Shown here piece by piece: positions 1-6,142 of a stretch of 9,224 bases of DNA. The DNA is taken from positions 1 to 9,224 of the forward strand of contig CANQRJ010000051.1 of assembly GCA_947626215.1 (NCBI GenBank), given 5' to 3'. A model generated the notes under the pieces. It saw only the letters and a program-made list of their open reading frames with translations. It was not told the DNA's origin and searched no databases. Position 1 is the stretch's first letter, and every line of letters starts with the position of its first letter. The position numbers and the translations under genes are program-made. The stretch comes from an uncultured Bacilli bacterium. GTDB taxonomy: Bacteria; Bacillota_I; Bacilli_A; RF39; UBA660.

Positions 1-1227
1 ACAAAAACATACAAAAATAATGAAGAGATACCTGAAAGTAATATAGAATCATACTTAGTATGGATTCCAAGATATCGTTATCAAATATGGAATGGAGAAA
101 CAGATAGCTATACAAGTGTAAATAGCTTAGAACCTGTAACAGATGTAACAAAAGAACCTAAATTAAATCAACAAAAAGAAATTCAAATTATTTTTGAAGA
201 TAAAAACAAAGATACCCCATCTAATGGATCTACTTTAGATAGTTGGCTAACACATCCTGCTTTTACTTCATTTGATTGTAATGGAATGTGGGTTGGAAAA
301 TTTGAAACAGGATATAATCAAAATAGTGATTTAACGTCAGAGCTTACAGATACAACAACTTGGTCTACAAGTGGAGCAGAAAAAAATGAAAATAATTCTG
401 AAAAAGTTATTATAAAACCAAATGTCTATAGTTGGAGAAACATTCAAGTAGGAAATGCATTTTATACAAGTTATAATTATCAAAGAGATTTAGAAAGCCA
501 TATGATGAAAAATATGGAATGGGGAGCCGTCGCTTATTTAACGAGTAGTAAATATGGAAGATGTAACAGTGATTCATGTACAGAACCACGAATCAATAAT
601 AATAATGAATATTATGTCACAGGATATTCTTCTAATTATGAACCTGTATGTGTAGATGCGGGATGTTCCAAAACAGACAAAGTTGGAATAAACAAAGATG
701 GAATAAATGGTTATAATTATTTTAATTCTTCTAGTGTAATATCGAGTACAACAAATAATTATTATGGAATATACGATATGTCTGGTGGTGCTTGGGATTA
801 TGTGATGGGAGTGATGCAATCAAGTGAAACCAATGCATCACCTACATCAGGTGTTAGTTCTACTTTAAATTCAGGCTTTAAAGGGTTTTATTCTAATGAA
901 GAAGGATCAAATGACACAGGATTTGATTGGCCATCTTCAAAATATTACGATTTATATGATTATGATATAACAGGTAATCATTATCAAAAGGGAAAATTTG
1001 GAGATGCTACGAAAGAACTTGGTCCCTTTTATTTAATTACTCCAAGTAATGATTATAAGTGTAGTACATTTTACGCAGATGGAAGTTTACTGCCGTCAAT
1101 TGGAAATCCGTGGGTTTTACGTGGTGGAGCAAATTATAACGGATTAGCAGCAGGTATTTTTGATTTTGATCGTTATTCTGGATCTAATTATCCAAATACA
1201 AGTTTTCGTATTGTATTAAGTCTATAA
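1..1227 (+). CDS. Surface-type protein with FGE-sulfatase/C-type-lectin-like domain, 5' end missing
   Basis: The frame is open from base 1, so the gene starts left of the window; 408 codons are present before the TAA at 1225-1227. An internal ATG at 286 is not the start, because conserved-looking sequence such as YLVWIPRYRYQIWN (codons 18-31) lies before it. The rest follows the layout of the formylglycine-generating-enzyme (FGE) sulfatase fold, a C-type-lectin variant: MKNMEWGAVAYL, then YGIYDMSGGAWDYVMG (compare the family's YDMSGNVWEW), and near the C-terminus PWVLRGGANYN followed by SFRIVLSL (compare RGGSW...FRL). A cysteine-containing, Asn/Ser/Tyr-rich insert sits around codons 190-225. 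I do not see the paired catalytic cysteines of a true FGE enzyme, so a binding or surface role is more likely than catalysis. Related proteins occur in gut Firmicutes and their phages, and in targets of diversity-generating retroelements; that link is inference. No signal peptide or anchor can be judged without the N-terminus. Confidence 0.8.
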   Translation, partial: TKTYKNNEEIPESNIESYLVWIPRYRYQIWNGETDSYTSVNSLEPVTDVTKEPKLNQQKEIQIIFEDKNKDTPSNGSTLDSWLTHPAFTSFDCNGMWVGKFETGYNQNSDLTSELTDTTTWSTSGAEKNENNSEKVIIKPNVYSWRNIQVGNAFYTSYNYQRDLESHMMKNMEWGAVAYLTSSKYGRCNSDSCTEPRINNNNEYYVTGYSSNYEPVCVDAGCSKTDKVGINKDGINGYNYFNSSSVISSTTNNYYGIYDMSGGAWDYVMGVMQSSETNASPTSGVSSTLNSGFKGFYSNEEGSNDTGFDWPSSKYYDLYDYDITGNHYQKGKFGDATKELGPFYLITPSNDYKCSTFYADGSLLPSIGNPWVLRGGANYNGLAAGIFDFDRYSGSNYPNTSFRIVLSL

Positions 1228-1245
1228 ATTTTATTGAAAATTTTG

Positions 1246-1263
1246 TATAATATAAATGAGGTG
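1246..1263 (+). promoter_or_regulatory. -10 box and ribosome binding site of the flavin reductase gene
   Basis: A perfect TATAAT is at 1246-1251 and a Shine-Dalgarno GAGGTG at 1258-1263, ten bases before the ATG at 1274. There is no good -35 at 16-18 bp spacing (the corresponding hexamer is TATAAA), so the promoter call is tentative. The ribosome binding site itself is clear. If the promoter is real, the leader is only about 16 nt. Confidence 0.4.
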
Positions 1264-1273
1264 AAAAGAAAAA

Positions 1274-1837
1274 ATGAAAAAGAAAATTAGTACCACTGAG
1301 GCAATATTTCCAATGCCTGTTTTGATGATCGCGACTTATAATGAAGATGGAAGTGTGAATGTTATGAATGCCGCATGGGGAACCATGTTAGAAAGAGATC
1401 AAGTATTGTTAAATTTATCTACGAATCATAAAACTGTCAAAAATATCAAAGAAAGAAAAGCTTTTACAGTAAGTCTTGCCGATGCAAAACACGTAAAAGT
1501 TGCAGATTATTTTGGAATGGTATCTGGAAATAATCATCCGAATAAATTTATAGAAAGTGGTTTAACAAGTACAAAATCATCTTATGTCGATGCTCCCATC
1601 ATTAATGAATTTCCAATTTGTTTAGAATGTAGCTATATAGGAAGTCAAAATGATTTAGGTTATGGAATAGTTGGAAAAGTAGTAAATGTATTAGCAGACG
1701 AAAGTGTAATGGATGATGACAAAGTAAACATTTCTAAATTAGAAGCCATTTCTTTTGATCCATTTACTCATGGTTACTATAAAGTTTCTGAAAGAGTGGG
1801 CAATGCTTTTCAAGATGGAATGGATTTAAAAAAATAA
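1274..1837 (+). CDS. Flavin reductase family protein (FMN-binding split barrel)
   Basis: The product is 187 aa, the usual size of flavoredoxin-like flavin reductase domain proteins. These fold as an FMN-binding split beta-barrel and use bound flavin for NAD(P)H-dependent reduction or electron transfer in the cytosol. Visible family features in order: the opening strand PMPVLMIATYNEDGSVNVMNAAW (residues 13-35, compare PxPVxLVTTxDxxGxxN); the flavin-site region LNLSTNHKTVKNIKERKAFTVSL (46-68, with the H52-T54 segment); and DYFGMVSGNNHPNKFIESGL, matching the family's FGxxSGxxxxKF. There is no signal peptide or membrane segment. ATG 1274 has a well-spaced GAGGTG. It stands alone: 46 bp from the gene before and 163 bp from the next start. 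The physiological substrate cannot be read from sequence. Confidence 0.88.
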   Translation: MKKKISTTEAIFPMPVLMIATYNEDGSVNVMNAAWGTMLERDQVLLNLSTNHKTVKNIKERKAFTVSLADAKHVKVADYFGMVSGNNHPNKFIESGLTSTKSSYVDAPIINEFPICLECSYIGSQNDLGYGIVGKVVNVLADESVMDDDKVNISKLEAISFDPFTHGYYKVSERVGNAFQDGMDLKK

Positions 1838-1865
1838 AAAGTGGAGTATTGTTTTAAAAAAACTT

Positions 1866-1894
1866 TTGAAATTTTAAAAAAAAATTAGTATAAT
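1866..1894 (+). promoter_or_regulatory. Sigma-A-type promoter upstream of the MATE-kinase leader
   Basis: TTGAAA (1866-1871), a 17 bp spacer and TATAAT (1889-1894) form a near-consensus vegetative promoter. Transcription would begin near 1901, giving about 100 nt of leader before the ATG at 2001. The region is very AT-rich, so chance matches are possible, but the spacing is ideal and the -10 is perfect. Confidence 0.6.
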
Positions 1895-1901
1895 TTATTA
1901 A

Positions 1902-1976
1902 GTCTGATCCAGCAATAATGCGTAAAAACAAGACGTTTTTATGCATTATTTTTTTGCTCTAAAATAGGATTTAGAC
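1902..1976 (+). promoter_or_regulatory. Structured leader with terminator-like hairpin (candidate attenuator)
   Basis: Between the promoter and the MATE-kinase gene lies a 16 bp stem, AATAATGCGTAAAAAC (1914-1929) against GTTTTTATGCATTATT (1935-1950). It has one G-U pair, a five-base loop AAGAC, and runs into seven Ts (1949-1955): a textbook intrinsic terminator. Around it, GTCTGATCC (1902-1910) can pair with GGATTTAGAC (1967-1976), leaving one bulged base, and AGC (1911-1913) with GCT (1956-1958). The outer stem uses the first bases of the predicted transcript and would enclose the terminator. A second local hairpin, TCTAAA/TTTAGA (about 1958-1975), competes with it. I do not recognise a known riboswitch class; a terminator of an upstream transcript or a short independent RNA are alternatives. 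Confidence 0.6.
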
Positions 1977-1987
1977 GAAAATTTGTT

Positions 1988-2003
1988 AAGGAGGATGGTT
2001 ATG
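1988..2003 (+). promoter_or_regulatory. Ribosome binding site that fixes the MATE-kinase start
   Basis: AAGGAGG at 1988-1994 lies six bases before the ATG at 2001. In-frame TTG (1983) and ATG (1995) codons are also open, but the first overlaps the region upstream of the Shine-Dalgarno and the second abuts it. The 2001 start is therefore the one supported. Confidence 0.85.
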
Positions 2004-3977
2004 GAAAAAGAAGAAAATAACAAATTTTTAGGAGAGGAAAAGATATCAAAATTACTTTTGAAGTTTTCGATTCCTTGTATTTTATCTTTACTCATTAGTT
2101 CATTATATAACATTGTTGATCAAATTTTTATTGGTCATAGTGAGCTTGGTTATTTAGGAAATGCGGCAACAGGAGTGGTTTATCCTATTACAATTATTGC
2201 AGTTGCCTTTGCTTGGTGTTTTGGAGATGGAGCCGCGGCTTATCTTTCTTTGTGTCAAGGAAGAGGAGACACGAAAAACGCTCATCAAGCGATTGGAAAT
2301 AGCATATTCATAACATTTATTATCAGTATCATATTTCTAATATTAGGTTTTGTATTTAAAGATTCTTTACTTTATTTATTCGGAGCAAGTGAAAAAAGTA
2401 TTGAATACGCAAGAGCCTATTATGTCATTATTCTTGCTTTTATTCCGATTTATATGCTTGGAAATAGTATGAATGCCGTGATTCGTGCCGATGGGTCTCC
2501 AACATTTTCAATGATCTCTACTTTAGTAGGTGCCGTCATTAATATTATATTAGATCCAATATTTATTTTTGGACTACATTTAGGAATTGAAGGAGCTGCT
2601 TATGCGACCGTAATAGGGCAAGTTGCTACGTTGCTTTTATCCATTTATTATTACACAAAGACAAAAACATTTCGTTTATCAAAGAAAAGTTTTCATTTGT
2701 ATTTTCCAGTGTTTAAAAATGTCATAAAACTTGGAATTTCTACATTTATTACTCAAATGAGTATTGTGGTGATTTCTTTAGTATGTAACATGATGCTTTT
2801 TAAATATGGTAGTGAAAGTGATTATGGAACCGATATTCCAATTGCCGTGATTGGAATCGTCATGAAAGTATTTTCTATAGTAATTAATTTGGTTGTTGGA
2901 ATTATTTTAGGAGCTCAACCAATATTAGGTTATAATTATGGAGCTAAGAATTTAAAACGAGTAAAAGAAACCTTTAAAAAAGTAGTCATCGCGACAATCA
3001 TAATTGGAGTCGTATCTACTTTCGTATTTGAATTTTTCCCAGAAGTTATAATTCAAATTTTTGGATCTCAAGATGTATTGTATATGGAATTTGCAGTCAA
3101 AACATTCCGAATTTTCTTATTCTTTGTAACATTTACATGTTTGATTAAAATGTGTTCTATTTTCTTTCAAGCAGTAGGAGAACCTATTAAAAGTGCATTC
3201 GTTTCTTTATCTAGAGATCTTCTCTTTTTTGTGCCACTTGTTTTCATTCTTCCAATATTTATGGGGATTGATGGTGTTTTAATAGCCGCCCCTGTAGCAG
3301 ATCTTTTAGGAATCATTGTAACTATTTTCTTAGTAAGTCATTTCTTTAAAAATCTAAAAGAAAGTGTAAAAGTAAAAGAAGAAGTCGTAACATTAAAAGA
3401 TTCTAAAAAAGGAGTCATTATTTCTATATCTAGAACTCATGGAAGTCAAGGAAAAGAAATTGGAAAATTAGTTTCTAAAAAGTTAAACATTCCTTTTTAT
3501 GATAAAGAAGTGACGGCTTTAGTCGCGAAAGAAAGTGGACTCGATCAAGAATTTATCAAAAAAATGGATCCAAGCGAAGACGAAACATCTCAAATGTATT
3601 TAACTACTTCACCTGCAAAATATGCGATAGAAGCTCAAGAAAAAGTATTAAAATGGATTGCCAAAAAAGGTTCTTGTGTATTGGTAGGAAGAGCATCTGA
3701 TTATGTACTGAAAGACTCTAAAAACTTAGTTCGTATTTTTATCTATGCTCCAATGGACTATCGAATCAAAAAAGTAATGGAAATGTATCATGATACAAAA
3801 AGCGAAGCCAAAAAGAACATTCAAGAATCCGATAAAAATCGTTCCAATTATTATGAGCTAATTTCAGGACAAAAATGGGGAGAGGCTATCCATTATGATT
3901 TATGTATTGATTCAAGTATTGGAAAAGAAAAAACAGTAGATGTGATATGTGATTATATTAAAAATAGAAATAAATAA
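2001..3977 (+). CDS. MATE efflux transporter fused to a cytidylate-kinase-like domain
   Basis: A 658-aa protein with two domains. Residues about 10-450 form a MATE (multidrug and toxin extrusion) transporter: the opening LLLKFSIPCILSLLISSLYNIVDQIFIGH is typical, as are ADGSPTFSM, DPIFIFGLHLGIEGAAYATVIGQ and, in the second half, GAQPILGYNYGA; around twelve hydrophobic segments alternate with short loops. MATE proteins expel drugs or metabolites using Na+ or H+ gradients. After a charged linker (about 450-470) the last 188 residues match cytidylate-kinase-like family proteins: IISISRTHGSQGKEIGKLV (P-loop region, 473-491, with the G481-S-Q-G-K-E core), NIPFYDKEV, VLVGRASDYVL (R564), a lid-like DKNRSNYY and YDLCIDSS near the end. 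The kinase part would be cytosolic. Start 2001 is set by AAGGAGG. The single frame is uninterrupted, so the fusion is not an artefact of a missed stop. The transported substrate and the nucleotide or other phosphate acceptor are unknown. Confidence 0.9.
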   Translation: MEKEENNKFLGEEKISKLLLKFSIPCILSLLISSLYNIVDQIFIGHSELGYLGNAATGVVYPITIIAVAFAWCFGDGAAAYLSLCQGRGDTKNAHQAIGNSIFITFIISIIFLILGFVFKDSLLYLFGASEKSIEYARAYYVIILAFIPIYMLGNSMNAVIRADGSPTFSMISTLVGAVINIILDPIFIFGLHLGIEGAAYATVIGQVATLLLSIYYYTKTKTFRLSKKSFHLYFPVFKNVIKLGISTFITQMSIVVISLVCNMMLFKYGSESDYGTDIPIAVIGIVMKVFSIVINLVVGIILGAQPILGYNYGAKNLKRVKETFKKVVIATIIIGVVSTFVFEFFPEVIIQIFGSQDVLYMEFAVKTFRIFLFFVTFTCLIKMCSIFFQAVGEPIKSAFVSLSRDLLFFVPLVFILPIFMGIDGVLIAAPVADLLGIIVTIFLVSHFFKNLKESVKVKEEVVTLKDSKKGVIISISRTHGSQGKEIGKLVSKKLNIPFYDKEVTALVAKESGLDQEFIKKMDPSEDETSQMYLTTSPAKYAIEAQEKVLKWIAKKGSCVLVGRASDYVLKDSKNLVRIFIYAPMDYRIKKVMEMYHDTKSEAKKNIQESDKNRSNYYELISGQKWGEAIHYDLCIDSSIGKEKTVDVICDYIKNRNK

Positions 3978-4069
3978 AAGTATCCGATTAAAAGTTCAAA
4001 AAGTGTCCGATTGAAATTGTAAAAAGTTATCCAATTTAAACTTAAAAAAATATCCAATAGAAATAATAA
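3977..4069. repeat. Four degenerate 23-24 bp direct repeats
   Basis: Four copies of a unit close to AAAAAGTnTCCRATTnAAA follow the MATE-kinase stop codon. The TCC cores start at 3983, 4006, 4030 and 4053, so the period is 23, 24 and 23 bp. Copies 1 and 2 carry TCCGATT, copies 3 and 4 TCCAAT. There is no unique spacer between units, so it is not CRISPR. It could be a binding-site cluster or the worn end of a transposon; some IS21-family ends carry multiple short repeats, but no transposase is nearby. Confidence 0.65.
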
Positions 4070-4088
4070 AATACATTGATTATAAATT

Positions 4089-4158
4089 AAGAATTTGTAT
4101 CATTAAAAAAGTTTTATGAATTTTTCATGAAATTTAATAAAAAACAAATTCTTTTTTT
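4089..4158 (+). terminator. Large terminator hairpin after the MATE-kinase gene
   Basis: AAGAATTTGT (4089-4098) pairs perfectly over 10 bp with ACAAATTCTT (4144-4153), and the right arm leads into seven Ts (4152-4158). The 45 bases between can extend the stem imperfectly: ATTAAA (4102-4107) with TTTAAT (4133-4138), then TTTATGA with TCATgAAA around a short T loop. It is longer than a usual terminator, so a regulatory RNA structure is possible. Confidence 0.55.
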
Positions 4159-4166
4159 AATTCTTA

Positions 4167-4197
4167 TGCTATAATATGTTTGTTTGAAGAAAGGAAG
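4167..4197 (+). promoter_or_regulatory. Extended -10 promoter and ribosome binding site of the thioredoxin-fold gene
   Basis: TGCTATAAT (4167-4175) is an extended -10 element (TGn plus a perfect TATAAT); the -35 region is poor, which extended -10 promoters tolerate. AAAGGAAG at 4190-4197 lies six bases before the ATG at 4204. The in-frame TTG at 4180 lies between the -10 and the Shine-Dalgarno and so cannot be the start. Confidence 0.6.
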
Positions 4198-4203
4198 TAC
4201 ATT

Positions 4204-4854
4204 ATGAAGAAATATTTGTTTATTTTCGTTTTCATAGCATTTTTGTTCATGCCAAGTCATGTTTTTGCAATAGAAGGGTATAACACACTTACATTTAGAG
4301 AAGCTCTAAAAGAAGAAAATATCGAAGAAGCTTTTAGTAATTATTCTGAAAATGATGATCAAATTACGATTTATATGTTTCGTGGAAGAGGTTGTGGATT
4401 TTGCCAAAGATTCTTAACTTTTATGAATAGCATCACAGAAGAATATGGAAAATATTTTAAAATGGTCACATTTGAAGTTTGGTATGATGATGAAAATGAA
4501 AAATTGTTTGATGAAGTTTCTGAATTTTTAGATCAACCTGCCGGTGGAGTACCATACATTATTATTGGAGATAAAGTATTTGATGGTTATACAAGTAGTT
4601 ATGATGAAGATATAAAATCGGCCATTCAAAATTTATATAATACCAAAAAAGAAAATCGATATGATGTCTTTACAGAAATGGAAAAAGCCAAAAAGAAAAG
4701 TGAAGGAATATCTAATTTAGGGGTCATTCTTTGGAACTTAGCATTTGTAACTGTATCAACAGGAGTGATTTTAATCTTTATCAATAAAAAGTTTAAAGAC
4801 TTAAATGAGAAGATCAAAAATTTAACGAAAGAAGCAAAAAAACAAACAAAATAA
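4204..4854 (+). CDS. Exported membrane-anchored thioredoxin-fold protein (CGFC)
   Basis: From ATG 4204 the product is 216 aa. Residues 1-22 are a signal peptide (MKK, hydrophobic core, PSHVFA with cleavage likely after A22). A thioredoxin-like domain follows: strand ITIYMFRGRGCGFCQRF with the redox pair C64-G-F-C67, then FKMVTFEVWYDD, and the cis-proline segment GGVPYIIIGDKVFDGY (P117). Residues about 172-193 form a membrane helix and the last 23 residues are Lys-rich, as expected for a cytosolic tail. The layout therefore puts the CxxC domain outside the cell, tethered at its C-terminus. It would act as a thiol-disulfide oxidoreductase or reductase on exported proteins; direction and partner cannot be told from sequence. 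No CcdA/DsbD-like electron donor is in the window. It is a single-gene unit between two terminators. Confidence 0.82.
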   Translation: MKKYLFIFVFIAFLFMPSHVFAIEGYNTLTFREALKEENIEEAFSNYSENDDQITIYMFRGRGCGFCQRFLTFMNSITEEYGKYFKMVTFEVWYDDENEKLFDEVSEFLDQPAGGVPYIIIGDKVFDGYTSSYDEDIKSAIQNLYNTKKENRYDVFTEMEKAKKKSEGISNLGVILWNLAFVTVSTGVILIFINKKFKDLNEKIKNLTKEAKKQTK

Positions 4855-4890
4855 GAAAAAATGATGAATTAATTTTCATCTTTTTCTTTT
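4853..4890 (+). terminator. Terminator between the thioredoxin-fold gene and trpS
   Basis: GATGAA (4863-4868) pairs with TTCATC (4875-4880) around TTAATT, and GAAAAA (4855-4860) continues the stem with TTTTTC (4881-4886) past a two-base bulge. A T-rich tail follows (4881-4890). It overlaps the stop codon region of the thioredoxin-fold gene. Confidence 0.55.
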
Positions 4891-4893
4891 CTA

Positions 4894-4919
4894 TGATAAA
4901 ATGATTAAAGAAAGAGTGA
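4894..4919 (+). promoter_or_regulatory. Extended -10 promoter and weak ribosome binding site of trpS
   Basis: TGATAAAAT (4894-4902) fits an extended -10 (TGn then TAAAAT). The Shine-Dalgarno is weak (AAAGAGTGA, 4911-4919). A start near 4909 leaves about 18 nt of leader, too short for a T-box or a tryptophan attenuator. Confidence 0.45.
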
Positions 4920-4926
4920 ATGTTTT

Positions 4927-6024
4927 ATGAAAAAAATTATCTTAACGGGAGATCGTCCTACAGGGCGCTTACACTTAGGTCATTATGTAGGTTCTTTAAT
5001 GAATCGTGTTAAAATTCAGAATAGTGGAGATTATGATGAAATGTATATTATGATTGCCGATGCCCAAGCTTTAACGGATAATGCCCTTCATCCTGAAAAA
5101 ATTAGAGATAGTATTATAGAAGTGGCTCTAGATTATTTATCAGTGGGGTTAGATCCAAAAAAAGTAACCATTTTTATTCAATCTCAAGTTTCTGCATTAA
5201 CAGAACTTACTTTCTTTTATTCTAATTTAGTGACCGTATCCAGACTTCAAAGAAATCCAACGGTCAAAAATGAAATCAAACTACGAAACTTTGAGGCAAA
5301 CATTCCAGTCGGATTTTTTACGTATCCAATTAGTCAAGCCGCAGATATCACGGCGTTTAAAGCGAGTGTTATTCCTGTTGGAGAAGACCAACTTCCTATG
5401 ATTGAACAAACAAGAGAAATTGTAAGAAGTTTTAATCGAACGTATTCCGAAGTTTTAGTTGAACCAACTGCCGTTTTACCTGATACAAAAGCGGCTCTTC
5501 GACTACCTGGAATTGATGGAAATGCCAAAATGAGTAAAAGTCTTGGGAATTGTATTTATTTATCAGATGATACAGAAACGGTAAAAAAGAAAGTCATGAG
5601 TATGTATACGGATCCAAATCACATTAAAATAGAAGATCCTGGAGATACCAAAAATAATCCTGTTTTCATCTATTTAGAAACTTTGTGTACCAAAGAAGAT
5701 TTTCAAAACTTTTTACCAGAATATCAAAATTTAGAAGAACTCAAAGCTCATTATGAAAAAGGTGGACTTGGAGATGTAAAAATTAAAAAATTTTTATTCG
5801 AAGTAATAGAAAGAGTTTTAAAGCCAATTCGAGAAAGAAGAAAATATTATGAAGAAAGATTAGACGAAGTTTATGAAATTTTAAGAATTGGTTCTGAAAA
5901 AGCATCTTCTGCCGCGAATGAAACTTTAAAAGAAGTGAAAGAAAGTATGAAGATTAATTATTTTGAAAATGAAGAATTACTAGAATATTATAAACAGAAA
6001 TATCAAAGGGATTCAAGTAATTGA
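4927..6024 (+). CDS. trpS: Tryptophanyl-tRNA synthetase
   Basis: A class Ic aminoacyl-tRNA synthetase that attaches tryptophan to tRNA-Trp using ATP in the cytosol. The N-terminal Rossmann half carries GDRPTGRLHLGHYVGSL with the HIGH-type signature H16-L-G-H19, followed by IMIADAQALTDN. Further family segments are FIQSQVSALTELTFFYSNLV, YPISQAADITAFKA, VPVGEDQLPMIEQTREIVR and LPGIDGNAKMSKSLGN, with KMSKS at 201-205. The C-terminal helical part (MYTDPNHIKIEDPGD onward) would contact the tRNA anticodon. At 365 aa it is somewhat longer than the roughly 330 aa of the Bacillus/E. coli type and resembles the longer form common in gut Clostridia and Lactobacillales, ending in NETLKEVKESMKINYF. I find no tryptophan residue in the protein. 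It ends in TGA, which argues that TGA is a stop in this organism. Confidence 0.96.
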   Translation: MKKIILTGDRPTGRLHLGHYVGSLMNRVKIQNSGDYDEMYIMIADAQALTDNALHPEKIRDSIIEVALDYLSVGLDPKKVTIFIQSQVSALTELTFFYSNLVTVSRLQRNPTVKNEIKLRNFEANIPVGFFTYPISQAADITAFKASVIPVGEDQLPMIEQTREIVRSFNRTYSEVLVEPTAVLPDTKAALRLPGIDGNAKMSKSLGNCIYLSDDTETVKKKVMSMYTDPNHIKIEDPGDTKNNPVFIYLETLCTKEDFQNFLPEYQNLEELKAHYEKGGLGDVKIKKFLFEVIERVLKPIRERRKYYEERLDEVYEILRIGSEKASSAANETLKEVKESMKINYFENEELLEYYKQKYQRDSSN

Positions 6025-6101
6025 TTTTTAAAAAAAAGAATGGTATTCTTGTAGTGAAAAAATCGTCGCGTGAGAAACATGTTATTTTATAGAGGTGATG
6101 A

Positions 6102-6128
6102 GTGAAAAAAATTTTTAAACAAGTTTAG
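6102..6128 (+). other. Possible eight-codon minicistron ahead of the DUF4230 operon
   Basis: GTG at 6102 opens an eight-codon frame (MKKIFKQV) ending in TAG at 6126-6128, preceded by AGAGGTGATG (6091-6100), which contains a Shine-Dalgarno-like core. It ends 14 bases before the ATG of the first DUF4230 gene. It may be a leader peptide, the remnant of a gene start, or chance; nothing in the peptide suggests a function. Confidence 0.2.
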
Positions 6129-6142
6129 AAAGAGGTAGTAGT

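Noticed and set aside
574..819. Minus-strand open frame of 81 codons, and similar minus-strand frames at 4626-4817, 5334-5528, 6115-6420 and 8338-8553
   Set aside because: Each lies opposite a well-supported + strand gene, has low-complexity composition and matches no family I recognise.
1234..1251. TTGAAA at 1234-1239 as the -35 for TATAAT at 1246
   Set aside because: The spacer is only 6 bp, far below the 16-18 bp needed.
1983..2000. In-frame TTG at 1983 and ATG at 1995 as starts of the MATE-kinase gene
   Set aside because: The AAGGAGG ribosome site (1988-1994) lies inside or directly against these starts; only ATG 2001 has proper spacing.
3977..4069. CRISPR array
   Set aside because: Units are degenerate and directly abutting with no unique spacers, and no cas genes are near.
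4180..4203. In-frame TTG at 4180 as start of the thioredoxin-fold gene
   Set aside because: It lies between the -10 box and the Shine-Dalgarno and would put eight charged residues before a normal signal peptide beginning MKKYLF.
4855..4926. T-box or tryptophan leader upstream of trpS
   Set aside because: Only 72 bp separate the genes, and these hold a terminator and promoter; no specifier loop or T-box sequence is present.
6022..6024. TGA recoded as Trp, as in Mycoplasma
   Set aside because: TGA ends trpS at the expected C-terminus, reading through adds nothing family-like, and Trp is encoded by TGG throughout.
6036..6050. Hairpin AAGAAT/ATTCTT after trpS as a terminator
   Set aside because: The stem is 6 bp of mostly A-T pairs and no T run follows, so trpS termination is not supported here.
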